A stretch of DNA of 64,000 bases, taken from positions 1-64,000 of the forward strand of contig QWII01000013.1 of NCBI GenBank assembly GCA_021405325.1. Direction: 5' to 3'. Made by a program: the position numbers and the translations under genes. This document shows, piece by piece, positions 51,662 through 59,678 of this stretch. The notes below the pieces were generated by a model. That model was not told the DNA's origin, made no database searches, and was given only the letters and a program-made list of their open reading frames with translations. Source of the stretch: Caldilinea sp. CFX5. Lineage in GTDB: Bacteria > Chloroflexota > Anaerolineae > Caldilineales > Caldilineaceae. Every line of letters starts with the position of its first letter. Positions within the stretch are counted from its first letter, which is position 1.

Positions 51662-52702
51662 ATGACTCGAAGAGGACGCGTTGTTGTTACGCATGGGCAA
51701 GCTTTTGCGGTGCGCGAATATCTGGTGCCGGACCCCGCGCCGGGTACGCTGTTGCTGCGTCAGGAGTTGGCCGGGATTTGTGGTACTGATCTGCATAACT
51801 GGCAGAAAGGAATTCAAAAGCCTACCTTGCTTGGTCATGAAGCCGTAGGGATTATTGAAGCGTTGGGCGCCGGCGTGACGCACGATTTTGTGGGAAATCC
51901 AATCAAAGAGGGCGATCGCATTGTCTATCACCCGCGCAACAATGGCGTTGCCTATGGCTTTCGCGGGGCGGACGAACCCTTTACTGGCGCCTTTGCCGAT
52001 TACATCTATCTGTCCGAACCCAACAGTTGTATCATCCGCAGCGCAGCGCCGCCCGCGGTTGGCGTCCTGGCCGAGCCGTTTACGGTAGGTGTTCACGCTG
52101 TCATGCGGGCGCGTGTACAACTGGGCGACACGGTGATTGTCCAGGGCGCCGGCGCGATCGGCTTGATGACGCTGGCCTGCGCCAAATTGAGTGGAGCCGC
52201 CAAGTTGATCATCATCGGCGGGCCCGCGCCGCGGCTGGAACTGGCAAAACGGCTGGGCGCCCATGTCACCATCAACATCGAAGAAGTGCGTGATGTCGAA
52301 GAGCGCAAAGCATTGGTGATGAGTCACACCCAGCGGGGCAAGGGTGCGGATGTGGTCTTTGAATGCGCCGGCTTTCTCCCCGCCTTCCCCGAAGGGTTGG
52401 GCTATGTCAAAGAAGATGGCGTCTTTGTCGAAGTGGGCCATTTTGTGGACATCGGCACGATTCCGGTCAACCCCAACCAACATTTTCTGCGCCCTAATTT
52501 ACGGTTGGAAGGGATCTGGGGCAGTCGTCACCACCATTTTGTCCGTGGCATGGCGCTGCTGGAAAACAACGAATTACCCTTTGCCGACATGGTGAGCCAT
52601 GTGCTGCCACTGGAACAGACAGGCGCTGGCTTTGAAGCCCTCAATGGTTCCTACCGGCTAGGCGATGAAGTTGTAATTAAAATTGCGATTGGTTCAAGGT
52701 AG
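51662..52702 (+). CDS. Medium-chain zinc-binding dehydrogenase without structural zinc site
   Basis: AGGGGGAAG lies before the ATG. Cys40 (A-G-I-C-G-T-D-L-H) and His59-Glu60 (L-G-H-E-A-V-G) are the catalytic zinc ligands. The Rossmann motif is V-Q-G-A-G-A-I-G-L-M. The loop that normally carries four Cys for structural zinc reads Y-H-P-R-N-N-G-V-A-Y-G-F-R-G and has none. The end has G-S-R-H-H-H-F. It resembles sorbitol/threonine-type or uncharacterised MDR dehydrogenases; the substrate is unknown. It is followed 19 nt later by the gene at 52722, perhaps co-transcribed. Confidence 0.88.
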   Translation: MTRRGRVVVTHGQAFAVREYLVPDPAPGTLLLRQELAGICGTDLHNWQKGIQKPTLLGHEAVGIIEALGAGVTHDFVGNPIKEGDRIVYHPRNNGVAYGFRGADEPFTGAFADYIYLSEPNSCIIRSAAPPAVGVLAEPFTVGVHAVMRARVQLGDTVIVQGAGAIGLMTLACAKLSGAAKLIIIGGPAPRLELAKRLGAHVTINIEEVRDVEERKALVMSHTQRGKGADVVFECAGFLPAFPEGLGYVKEDGVFVEVGHFVDIGTIPVNPNQHFLRPNLRLEGIWGSRHHHFVRGMALLENNELPFADMVSHVLPLEQTGAGFEALNGSYRLGDEVVIKIAIGSR

Positions 52703-52721
52703 TAGAAAGGGAGAATCAGCA

Positions 52722-53372
52722 ATGCGCATGGCTCCTAGTACTGTTGCATCTTCCACCCAGATGGTTGCTGAAGCTGACGCACACCGTATCGCCGACCACT
52801 ATGTGACAACTACGATTGATTCAATGCTCACGGTTGCTAGTGGGACGCATTACTATCATAAGTCACTTAGGCGCGAAATTTGGCAATTTATCATTCGTTC
52901 AGGCCAAGCCCCGTTAGATGCAATTTTGATTGATGCCCAAACCGCTGACGTGATTCCGCTGACACAGGATCAAGTGCGTGCGGTACGCGAACGCGCCGCC
53001 ATTGCCCAGGCAAAGGCAGACGGTGTACTGCCAATCGATGAGCATGGCCGTATACTGGCTGAGTATGCCCGTCGCAAGACGAACGGCTATTTAAGTCGGA
53101 AAGTTAGCCTATTTTGTAGTGCGACTGATGGTGTCTTTATCCCATTAGTACGCCCTATTTGGCAGTTTGCTATCCGCTTTGGCTTACCAAGCCGAGGGGA
53201 ATTAGGTATTCTCGGTACAATTGATGTTGGCGCTTGTACTGGTGAAGTAATCCCATTAACCAATCAACAATGCGAGTTCGTGCCAATGCTATTGTCGAAT
53301 TTCAGACACAGACAGCAGCAGTACGAGTCTGATTGTCTGGTTGCTTGTGCAGAAATGGTGTTGACTTATTAA
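52722..53372 (+). CDS. Duplicated-domain protein truncated within a C39-peptidase-like region
   Basis: AGGGAG lies 8 nt before ATG 52722. The protein has two similar units, residues about 45-95 and about 125-190, each with R/P-x-I-W-Q-F-x-I-R, then D-A-Q-T-A-D-V-I-P-L-T or G-A-C-T-G-E-V-I-P-L-T. The units recall PepSY-like folds but I cannot assign them. The last 16 residues (Q-Y-E-S-D-C-L-V-A-C-A-E-M-V-L-T) look like the active-site start of a C39-type cysteine peptidase (D-C-x-V-A-C-x-x-M-V-L). The TAA follows immediately, so the peptidase domain is cut off. See the next entry for its remnant. Confidence 0.68.
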   Translation: MRMAPSTVASSTQMVAEADAHRIADHYVTTTIDSMLTVASGTHYYHKSLRREIWQFIIRSGQAPLDAILIDAQTADVIPLTQDQVRAVRERAAIAQAKADGVLPIDEHGRILAEYARRKTNGYLSRKVSLFCSATDGVFIPLVRPIWQFAIRFGLPSRGELGILGTIDVGACTGEVIPLTNQQCEFVPMLLSNFRHRQQQYESDCLVACAEMVLTY

Positions 53373-53510
53373 CTTTCAAATCGGCTGGGAGGAAAAAGAT
53401 CGGGAATATGCAATTATAGGATTGGCACCGCCGTAGAGCGTGTAACCTTTGTCGAAATTGGTACGCATATCTTAAAAAGCACTTTGCAAGCTTTGGCAAT
53501 TGTGGTATGA
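53373..53510 (+). pseudogene. Decayed continuation of the C39-like peptidase
   Basis: After the TAA at 53370-53372, frame +1 reads F-Q-I-G-W-E-E-K-D-R-E-Y-A-I-I-G, which continues the helix expected after M-V-L-T-Y. The original frame then reads G-T-A-V-E-R-V-T-F-V-E-I-G up to TGA at 53508-53510. Two frame changes would restore a longer peptidase-like chain. The rest of the domain, including its His, is missing. This is inference from protein-like content in two frames. Confidence 0.5.
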
Positions 53511-53511
53511 T
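53484..53511 (+). promoter_or_regulatory. Promoter giving a probably leaderless Uma2 transcript
   Basis: TTGCAA (53484-53489), 16-nt spacer, TATGAT (53506-53511). The expected start site, about 7 nt on, falls at the ATG at 53518, where no SD is present. Confidence 0.6.
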
Positions 53512-53517
53512 ATGCCT

Positions 53518-54267
53518 ATGAGGCAACAGACGCTTACGTATCCAAAACTCATGACGAAGGGCGCCGTCGCCGAGCCGCTCTTTGATGGTGTCGCCGTAAT
53601 GGAGCCAATCCCGCTCTTTGCTGGGGATCGCTTGACGCGGGCGGAATTTGAGCGGCGGTATGAAGCGCATCCAGAGATCAAAAAAGCCGAACTGATTGAA
53701 GGCGTTGTCTACATGGCATCTCCCGTAAAGTACAAGCGACATAGCGCCCCCCATCTCTTCTTAAACACCTGGATCGGCACCTACCTCGCTTATACCCCCG
53801 GTCTTGATGCCGGTGACAATGCGACAGTGCGCATGGATGAGGAGAACGAACCCCAGCCTGATGTACTGATGCGGCTGGAACGAGCAGCAGGCGGCAACTC
53901 CTGGATTGCTGCTGATGATTATCTGGAAGGAGCGCCGGAACTTATTATTGAAGTGGCGGCTAGCAGCGCCAGCTATAACATGCATGCCAAAAAGCCAGTT
54001 TACGCCCGCAATGGTGTCCAGGAATATTTGTTAGTCCTGACCTATGAAAAGCGTCTCTATTGGTATACGTTGACGGCTGGCGGCTATGAGGAAATCAAAG
54101 CGGACGCTGCCGGTGTTTTTCGTAGTAAAGTTTTCCCCGGTTTGTGGTTACACCCCGCTACGCTTTGGCAACAAAACCCTGCCGCACTCCTGGCAGTGCT
54201 GCATGAAGGACTTGCCTCGACAGAACATGCTGTTTTTGTCGAGCAGTTGAACCAAAGCGACGGGTGA
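53518..54267 (+). CDS. Uma2-family putative endonuclease (DUF820)
   Basis: The product matches the Uma2 restriction-like fold: A-E-L-I-E-G-V-V-Y-M-A-S-P near residue 60, Q-P-D-V-L-M near 115, then P-E-L-I-I-E-V-A-A-S-S and K-P-V-Y-A-R-N-G-V-Q-E-Y-L-L-V. Asp in Q-P-D and Glu in I-I-E-V are the likely PD-(D/E)xK residues. Uma2 proteins are common and often numerous in Chloroflexota and Cyanobacteria; their role is unknown. The ATG at 53512 is an alternative start. The C-terminal 60 residues are longer than usual and have no recognisable motif. Confidence 0.88.
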   Translation: MRQQTLTYPKLMTKGAVAEPLFDGVAVMEPIPLFAGDRLTRAEFERRYEAHPEIKKAELIEGVVYMASPVKYKRHSAPHLFLNTWIGTYLAYTPGLDAGDNATVRMDEENEPQPDVLMRLERAAGGNSWIAADDYLEGAPELIIEVAASSASYNMHAKKPVYARNGVQEYLLVLTYEKRLYWYTLTAGGYEEIKADAAGVFRSKVFPGLWLHPATLWQQNPAALLAVLHEGLASTEHAVFVEQLNQSDG

Positions 54268-54359
54268 TTTTTTGTCTACCAAATACCCCCAATTTAGCGA
54301 TGTCTTTTATCGACCAAACGAGCAAAACGATCCATGTTGAAGGTTAGGAGGCCAAACCG

Positions 54360-56615
54360 ATGAGTGGTACAACCAATGGCGCCAATGGCTACAAAGTGAT
54401 CGGCACCCGCCCCATCCGCCACGATGGGATGGACAAGGTGACCGGTCGCGCCGTCTATGCCAATGATGTGCATCTGCCCAACATGCTGCATGGCAAATTT
54501 GTGCGCAGTCCGCACGCCCATGCCCGCATTCTTTCGATTGACACCAGCGCCGCCGAAAAGCTGCCGGGCGTCACCGCCGTCTGTACCCGCGCCGACTTTG
54601 GTTTTGTTGAAGATGTGGTGCAAGAGATGGGCGAAGATTCGGCCAACCTGCGCGAACTGCGTGACAATATTATCGCTCACGACAAGGCGCTCTACCACGG
54701 CCACCCCGTCGCCGCCGTCGCCGCCACCAGCCCGCACATTGCCGAAGAAGCCGCCGCCCTGATCAAGGTTGAATACGAAGTGTTGCCGGCCGTGTTGGAT
54801 GCCAAAGAGGCCATGAAACCGGGTGCGCCGATTCTGCATGAAAACCTGCGCACCAACGAATTGGGCAAAACCGGCGACACACCGTCCAACGTCGCTGCCC
54901 ACTTCCAACATGCCCGTGGCGACATGGCCAAGGGCTTTGCCGCCGCCGATGTGATCGTCGAACGTGAATTTGTCACGGCGATGGTTCACCAGGGCTATCT
55001 TGAGCCGCACTCCTCGACGGCCATGTGGCGCGAAGATGATCATGTCCAGGTCTGGACCAGCACCCAGGGCGCCTTTGCCATTCGCGATCAGGTCGCCGGT
55101 CTGCTGAACATTCCGCTGTCGAATGTCCGGGTGACACCGACCGAAATCGGCGGCGGTTTTGGCGGCAAATTCACCGCCTACACTGACGTGCCGGCGGCGA
55201 TTCTCTCGCGCAAGAGCGGCCATCGCCCGGTGAAGATGACCATGTCGCGCACGGAAGTACTGCTCTCCACCGGCCCGACCTCCGGCTCCTACATTCGCGT
55301 GAAGATGGGCGCCACCAAGGCCGGCGTCATCACCGCTGCCGAAGCCGACATGATCTACGAAGCGGGCGCCTATCCGGGTTCACCCGTTGGCGCCGGCGCC
55401 GGCGTCATCCTGGCGCCCTATCGCCTGGAGAATGTCAAGATCGACGCCTATGATGTCGTCAACAACCGCCCGAAGACCGGCGCCTATCGCGCCCCCGGTG
55501 GCACCAACGCGGCCTTTGCCTCGGAAGCAGTCATCGATGAACTGGCCGAAAAGCTGAATATCGATCCGCTTGAATTCCGCCGCATCAACGGCTGTGTCGA
55601 AGGCGACCGCCGCCCCGATGGCCCGGTCTATGGCCGCATCGGCTTTATTGAAACGCTGGAAGCCGCCAAGAATCACCCGCACTACAGCACCCCGTTGACC
55701 GGCAAGAACCGTGGCCGCGGCGTCGCCTCCGGCTTCTGGTTCAACGGCAGCAACCAATCCAGCGTTACCGTCATCGTCAATGCCGACGGCATCGTCAGCC
55801 TGGTCGAAGGCTCCACCGACATTGGCGGCAGCCGCGCCTCGGCGGCCATGATGTTGGCCGAAACGTTGCAAATTCCGGTAGACGAGGTTGTACCGCAAGT
55901 GGTGGACACCGACTCCATCGCCATGACCGGCGGCACCGGCGGCAGCAGCGTGACCTTCAAGATCGGTGTGACCGTGCATAAAGCCGGCAACAAGATCATC
56001 GAAATGATGAGCGCCGGTCTGGCCGAACACTGGGAAGTCGATGCTGCGACGGTACAATATGGCAACGGCACGTTCAGCAGCGGCAGCAACAGCATGAGCT
56101 TCAAGGACGCCGCCAAGGAACTCAACCGCCACGGCCCGATCATGACCAGCGTCGCCGAGACCCCCAAGGGCGCCGGCCCCGGCTTTGCCACCCACATTGT
56201 TGATGTGGAAGTTGATCCCGAAACCGGCAAAGTGACGATCCTGCGCTACACCGCCGTGCAAGATGTCGGTCGCGCCATTCACCCCAGCTATGTCGAAGGG
56301 CAGATACAGGGTGGCGTGGCGCAAGGTGTGGGCTGGGCGATGAATGAAGAATACTTCTACAATCAGAACGGCCAGCTCATGAACGCCTCGCTGCTCGACT
56401 ACCGCATGCCCACGGCGCTCGACCTGCCCATGATCGACACGGTCATGGTGGAAGTGCCGAACCCGAACCATCCCTTTGGCGTGCGCGGCGTCGGCGAAGT
56501 GCCGATTGTCCCGCCGGCGGCGGCGTTGGCCAACGCCATCTATCGCGCCACCGGCGTTCGCCAATATGACCTGCCGATGAATCCGGGCAAGGTCGCGCTG
56601 GCGCTGGCGAAGTAA
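54360..56615 (+). CDS. Xanthine dehydrogenase/CO dehydrogenase-family molybdopterin large subunit
   Basis: TTAGGAGG lies 8 nt before the ATG. The 751-residue chain has the Ald_Xan_dh_C N-terminal part (R-H-D-G-M-D-K-V-T-G-R-A-V-Y-A-N-D; H-A-R-I-L-S-I-D) and the molybdopterin part (G-G-G-F-G-G-K near 265; A-Y-R-A-P-G-G near 380; G-V-R-G-V-G-E near 710). CoxL-type CO dehydrogenases carry A-Y-R-x-C-S-F-R instead, so it is not CoxL. The usual FAD and 2Fe-2S subunits are absent around it; both neighbours are unrelated. It would need partners encoded elsewhere. Coding is GC-richer than in neighbours, which suggests high expression or transfer. Confidence 0.92.
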   Translation: MSGTTNGANGYKVIGTRPIRHDGMDKVTGRAVYANDVHLPNMLHGKFVRSPHAHARILSIDTSAAEKLPGVTAVCTRADFGFVEDVVQEMGEDSANLRELRDNIIAHDKALYHGHPVAAVAATSPHIAEEAAALIKVEYEVLPAVLDAKEAMKPGAPILHENLRTNELGKTGDTPSNVAAHFQHARGDMAKGFAAADVIVEREFVTAMVHQGYLEPHSSTAMWREDDHVQVWTSTQGAFAIRDQVAGLLNIPLSNVRVTPTEIGGGFGGKFTAYTDVPAAILSRKSGHRPVKMTMSRTEVLLSTGPTSGSYIRVKMGATKAGVITAAEADMIYEAGAYPGSPVGAGAGVILAPYRLENVKIDAYDVVNNRPKTGAYRAPGGTNAAFASEAVIDELAEKLNIDPLEFRRINGCVEGDRRPDGPVYGRIGFIETLEAAKNHPHYSTPLTGKNRGRGVASGFWFNGSNQSSVTVIVNADGIVSLVEGSTDIGGSRASAAMMLAETLQIPVDEVVPQVVDTDSIAMTGGTGGSSVTFKIGVTVHKAGNKIIEMMSAGLAEHWEVDAATVQYGNGTFSSGSNSMSFKDAAKELNRHGPIMTSVAETPKGAGPGFATHIVDVEVDPETGKVTILRYTAVQDVGRAIHPSYVEGQIQGGVAQGVGWAMNEEYFYNQNGQLMNASLLDYRMPTALDLPMIDTVMVEVPNPNHPFGVRGVGEVPIVPPAAALANAIYRATGVRQYDLPMNPGKVALALAK

Positions 56616-56635
56616 AGCATCTAGTAAATGTTTTG

Positions 56636-56724
56636 GCTCATCTACGGAAAGTGTGAACACCTGTCAGGTTTTGGAAACCTGACAGGTGTGGCGGGTCGAA
56701 ACCTCACACTTTCTGTAGATGAGC
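56636..56724. terminator. Nested hairpins after the hydroxylase gene
   Basis: The outer arms (56636-56656 with 56704-56724) have one mismatch. Inside is a perfect 15-bp hairpin, ACACCTGTCAGGTTT-tgg-AAACCTGACAGGTGT (56657-56689). Confidence 0.85.
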
Positions 56725-56731
56725 GAAATGT

Positions 56732-56824
56732 TTTAGGTTCATACAACCTGCGCGAACCTAAAGTTTAGCATTTTCTGCTAGCTCGGGTACAGGCATAAGC
56801 TAACGCGCCTGTATCTGAGCTAGC
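56732..56824. repeat. Two further hairpins downstream
   Basis: TTTAGGTTC (56732-56740) pairs with GAACCTAAA (56754-56762). GCTAGCTCGGGTACAGGC (56777-56794) pairs with 56807-56824 with two mismatches. With the preceding entry, three separate structures occupy one 190-nt gap. Confidence 0.75.
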
Positions 56825-56867
56825 TTTATTCAACCCTATCTCTTCTTTTCCCAATTTGACACAAACT

Positions 56868-57014
56868 ACGGCATTGCCGTACCATATCGTTCGTTATTAC
56901 TGGAAACAAGCGGATGATGAAATCTGGATGATTACCCTCTACGCTAAAAATGAGATCGGTACAATTCCGGGCTATGTATTTAGGCAAATTGCTGAGAAGA
57001 TTAAGAATGGCTAA
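56868..57014 (+). pseudogene. RelE/HigB toxin remnant
   Basis: The frame ending at TAA 57012-57014 reads Y-Y-W-K-Q-A-D-D-E-I-W-M-I-T-L-Y-A-K-N-E, then I-A-E-K-I-K-N-G. This is the C-terminal half of a HigB/RelE-type mRNA interferase (family pattern Y-Y-W-x(n)-L-T-L-Y-A-K-x-E). The N-terminal half is not found in any frame upstream; hairpins lie there instead. The antitoxin ATG at 57007 overlaps its end, as is usual for such operons. Confidence 0.75.
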
Positions 57015-57294
57015 ACGGGATATTGGGCAGGAAATTCTAGACGGCATTCGCGAAATTAAAGCTCATAAAGCTGGTGAAATTGAGTTGCAGAAACGCCAAC
57101 TAACACAGCCGGCCCCAGCCAAAGAAATTCGGGCGCAGCTTAAGCTTTCCCAAATGGCATTTGCCGGACTGATGGGTGTCAGCCTACGCACAATCCAAGA
57201 CTGGGAACAAGGTCGGCGCGAACCAAGCGGCGCGGCAAAAACATTGTTACGAATTGCCCAACAACACCCTGAAGTATTTTTAGAACTAGCCTAG
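57007..57294 (+). CDS. HigA/NadS-type XRE antitoxin
   Basis: ATG 57007 overlaps the toxin remnant's stop by 8 nt. The 95-residue product begins M-A-K-R-D-I-G-Q-E-I-L-D-G-I-R-E-I-K-A-H-K and carries an XRE HTH near residue 50 (L-S-Q-M-A-F-A-G-L-M-G-V-S-L-R-T-I-Q-D-W-E-Q-G-R-R-E-P), then L-L-R-I-A-Q-Q-H-P-E. This is the NadS/HigA pattern. With its toxin decayed it may now only bind DNA, or act on a related toxin. Confidence 0.88.
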   Translation: MAKRDIGQEILDGIREIKAHKAGEIELQKRQLTQPAPAKEIRAQLKLSQMAFAGLMGVSLRTIQDWEQGRREPSGAAKTLLRIAQQHPEVFLELA

Positions 57295-57300
57295 GTTGCT

Positions 57301-57783
57301 ATGAGTCGCCATCGTTTTCACGGCGATCCGGAAAGGTTTGCCGTCCTTGCCGATTACATTGCTGATCGCTATTGGCATAGTATCCACTTTATTGCCGATG
57401 TTGCTGGTGGGCAAGGCATGCTTTCGCGCATCCTTACTAAAAAATACAACTACGAGTCCGAGGTGATCGATCCGCACAGCTACACGCTGAAAGGTGTTGC
57501 CAGTCAAGCGTGCATGTTTGATAAAGAGCTGGCAACCTACTATGACCTGATTGTCGGCTTACACCCCGACGAAGCGACGCGTGCCGTTGCGGAAGCAGCG
57601 CTTGTCCGCCCAACCATCTTAATCCCGTGCTGTAACTTTTGGTCCGAAGAGAAGCTGGGACAGGAGGAATTGTTGCAGGCGATCGAACAGTTCTATCAAG
57701 AACATAGCCTTCCCTATGAACGGGTAAAATTACCTTTCAAAGGACCAAAGAACATTGCCCTTGTTTCAGAACCAGCAAAATAA
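57301..57783 (+). CDS. Small SAM-methyltransferase-like protein
   Basis: The gene starts 6 nt after the antitoxin stop. The 160-residue product has I-A-D-V-A-G-G-Q-G-M-L-S-R-I-L near residue 32, which resembles the glycine-rich SAM loop (motif I), then E-V-I-D-P (motif II-like) and Y-D-L-I-V-G-L-H-P-D-E-A-T. The later part (I-L-I-P-C-C-N-F-W) fits a class I fold in which the acidic residue precedes P-C-C. It may modify RNA or a small molecule; I cannot name a substrate. It seems short for a full methyltransferase. Confidence 0.6.
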   Translation: MSRHRFHGDPERFAVLADYIADRYWHSIHFIADVAGGQGMLSRILTKKYNYESEVIDPHSYTLKGVASQACMFDKELATYYDLIVGLHPDEATRAVAEAALVRPTILIPCCNFWSEEKLGQEELLQAIEQFYQEHSLPYERVKLPFKGPKNIALVSEPAK

Positions 57784-57799
57784 GAAGCGGGAGAATCCC

Positions 57800-58831
57800 A
57801 TGCACCATGACAAAGCAAAACAACTAGAAGAAGTCATTGTCCGTCTACCGCGCATCCGCCTGGGCATTATGCCGACGCCGCTGGAACATCTGCCGCGCTT
57901 GAGTGCGGCGCTGGGCGGCCCGCCAATCTATATCAAACGTGACGACTTGACCGGCCTGGGTTTTGGCGGCAATAAGACGCGCATGTTGGAACTGAGCATG
58001 GCCGAGGGGTTGGCCCGTGGCGCCGACACGGTGGTCTTTGGCGCCGCGGTACAGTCGAACTATTGTCGGCAACTGGCCGCCGCCTGCGCCAAGTTAGGGC
58101 TGGAATTGCATCTCTATATGCGCCCCGAACGGGCGATTGATACGCAGGAGGTCCAGGGCAATCAACTCTTGCAACGGCTCTTTGGCGCCAAGGTGACGAT
58201 TCTCGACACCAATGATCGCAACCGCCAGCAGGAGATTATCAAAGCCGCCGCCGAAGAATTGCGCCGGGCGGGGAAAAAGGTCTATGTCCCACGCCAGGCC
58301 GATACGGTTGACCTGGATGTGATCGCCTATGCCGAGTCGGCGCTGGAAATTGTACGCCAATGTGACGAACTGGGCATCCAACCGCAGGCGCTCTATGTCA
58401 CCGCCTATGACACCACCCAAGCCGGGCTTGTCTTAGGTCTCGCCTATCTCGAAAGTGCAATGCCGGTCAAAGGCTTTACCCCCTTGGCTGCATCCCCAGA
58501 CCAACAAGCGCAAAAGATGGTCGATATGGCGAATCAAGCCGCCGAACGGCTGGGCCTTGATATTGAGTTGAGCGCCCAGGACTTTGACAACGATGACAGC
58601 TTTATCGGTGAACGCTACGGCATTCCGACGCCGGAAGGCATGGCCGCGCTCCGGCTGATGGCGCGCACCGAAGGCATTCTGCTCGACCCGGTCTACACCG
58701 GCAAAGGCTTTTCGGCGCTGATCAACCACATCCAAAGTGGCAAACTCAACAAAGAGCAGCCGGTCGTCTTTGTCCACACCGGCGGCGCGCCGGCCCTCTT
58801 TGGCTACGCCGCTGATCTACTGGCAGAGTGA
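57800..58831 (+). CDS. PLP-dependent D-cysteine desulfhydrase/ACC deaminase-family enzyme
   Basis: GGGAG lies 6 nt before ATG 57800. The fold-type II pattern is clear: T-P-L-E-H-L-P-R-L, I-K-R-D-D-L-T-G-L-G-F-G-G-N-K-T-R with Lys59 as the PLP lysine, then A-A-V-Q-S-N-Y-C-R-Q near 84-93 and D-P-V-Y-T-G-K-G-F near 297. The C-terminal H-T-G-G-A-P-A-L-F-G-Y fits. Members act as D-cysteine desulfhydrase, ACC deaminase or L-cysteate sulfo-lyase; which applies here cannot be told by eye. The 343-residue length is typical. Confidence 0.9.
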   Translation: MHHDKAKQLEEVIVRLPRIRLGIMPTPLEHLPRLSAALGGPPIYIKRDDLTGLGFGGNKTRMLELSMAEGLARGADTVVFGAAVQSNYCRQLAAACAKLGLELHLYMRPERAIDTQEVQGNQLLQRLFGAKVTILDTNDRNRQQEIIKAAAEELRRAGKKVYVPRQADTVDLDVIAYAESALEIVRQCDELGIQPQALYVTAYDTTQAGLVLGLAYLESAMPVKGFTPLAASPDQQAQKMVDMANQAAERLGLDIELSAQDFDNDDSFIGERYGIPTPEGMAALRLMARTEGILLDPVYTGKGFSALINHIQSGKLNKEQPVVFVHTGGAPALFGYAADLLAE

Positions 58832-58849
58832 GGAGCAACGAAGAGCATC

Positions 58850-59533
58850 ATGCAACTCTTGCTTACCTCTGCCGCCTCACCGCTTGCCCGTTCTCTGACG
58901 GAAGCGTTGCGGGGCGAACATCTTTTGCGCCTGACCGAACGCGTACCCATCGCCGGTATCGCTGATTTTGCCCTGTCGCCGCTGGGGCCTGATCTATCGA
59001 CTAACCTGCTGGTGCGTGGCATGGATGCCATTATCCATATCGCCGAACCCTTGCCGACCGATGGCGATCTTCAGCAGATCGACTACCTGACCCGCTGCAC
59101 CTACAACCTCTGTCTGGCTGCTGCTGCCGAAGGGGTGAAGCGGCTCATCTATTTGAGTACGCTCGACCTGATGACGGCCTATGACCCCAACTATCTGGTC
59201 ACCGAACGCTGGAAGCCTAAGCCGCCCACCCATGCCCCGACCCTAGCCAAACATTTGGGTGAGTTCACCTGTCGTGAATTTGCGCGTGAACATAAGCTGG
59301 CGGTAGTGGTGCTGCGGCTGGGCAAGGTGGTGCGCGCTGAAGCGATGGCCGGTCAGCCGGTCGATCCGCTCTGGGTCGATGAGCGGGATGTGGCGCAAGC
59401 GGTCAAGCTGGCATTGACGGCTGAATTGCCACGCTGGGCGATTTTTCACATCGGAGCGGATTCACTGCAGGCGCGCTTTTCAGTGACAGCAGCAAAGCGT
59501 GGGTTGAACTATGCACCAACGCAAAATTTTTAG
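58850..59533 (+). CDS. Atypical NAD(P)-dependent SDR-like protein
   Basis: AGGAG lies before the ATG, though with long spacing. The 227-residue protein has a short Rossmann-like start (L-L-L-T-S-A-A-S-P-L-A-R-S-L) without the usual G-x-x-G-x-x-G, then M-D-A-I-I-H-I-A-E, V-K-R-L-I-Y-L-S-T-L and V-D-E-R-D-V-A-Q-A. The Y-x-x-x-K catalytic pair reads T-L-A-K here, with Thr in place of Tyr, so normal SDR catalysis is unlikely. It sits 18 nt after the PLP enzyme gene and shortly before a second SDR gene; the two SDRs may form a heterodimer (inference). Confidence 0.75.
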   Translation: MQLLLTSAASPLARSLTEALRGEHLLRLTERVPIAGIADFALSPLGPDLSTNLLVRGMDAIIHIAEPLPTDGDLQQIDYLTRCTYNLCLAAAAEGVKRLIYLSTLDLMTAYDPNYLVTERWKPKPPTHAPTLAKHLGEFTCREFAREHKLAVVVLRLGKVVRAEAMAGQPVDPLWVDERDVAQAVKLALTAELPRWAIFHIGADSLQARFSVTAAKRGLNYAPTQNF

Positions 59534-59587
59534 TTTACACGGATAGGAAAGAACACTGTCTACCGTGCTTCCTCCTATCTGTGTAAA
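59534..59587. repeat. TTTACAC-type inverted repeat
   Basis: TTTACACGGATAGGA (59534-59548) pairs with TCCTATCTGTGTAAA (59573-59587). The arm and following CACTG ... ACCGTG match the sequence at 37853-37890, a dispersed repeat. It lies 1 nt after the stop of the SDR gene. Confidence 0.75.
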
Positions 59588-59678
59588 GTAAAATTTCTGC
59601 TTCGTATCCAAAAAATCTTTGTGCTGGAAAATTTTCTCAGCCAGGCATAAAATCAGCAAATCAGTTTTGAGGTTACGC

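Noticed and set aside
53373..53510. An independent small gene between the truncated peptidase and Uma2
   Set aside because: There is no start codon with SD; the text fits better as decayed peptidase.
54294..56660. Long open frames on the minus strand opposite the hydroxylase gene
   Set aside because: They result from GC-rich codon structure of the + strand gene, have no SD and resemble no family (His/Gly-rich text).
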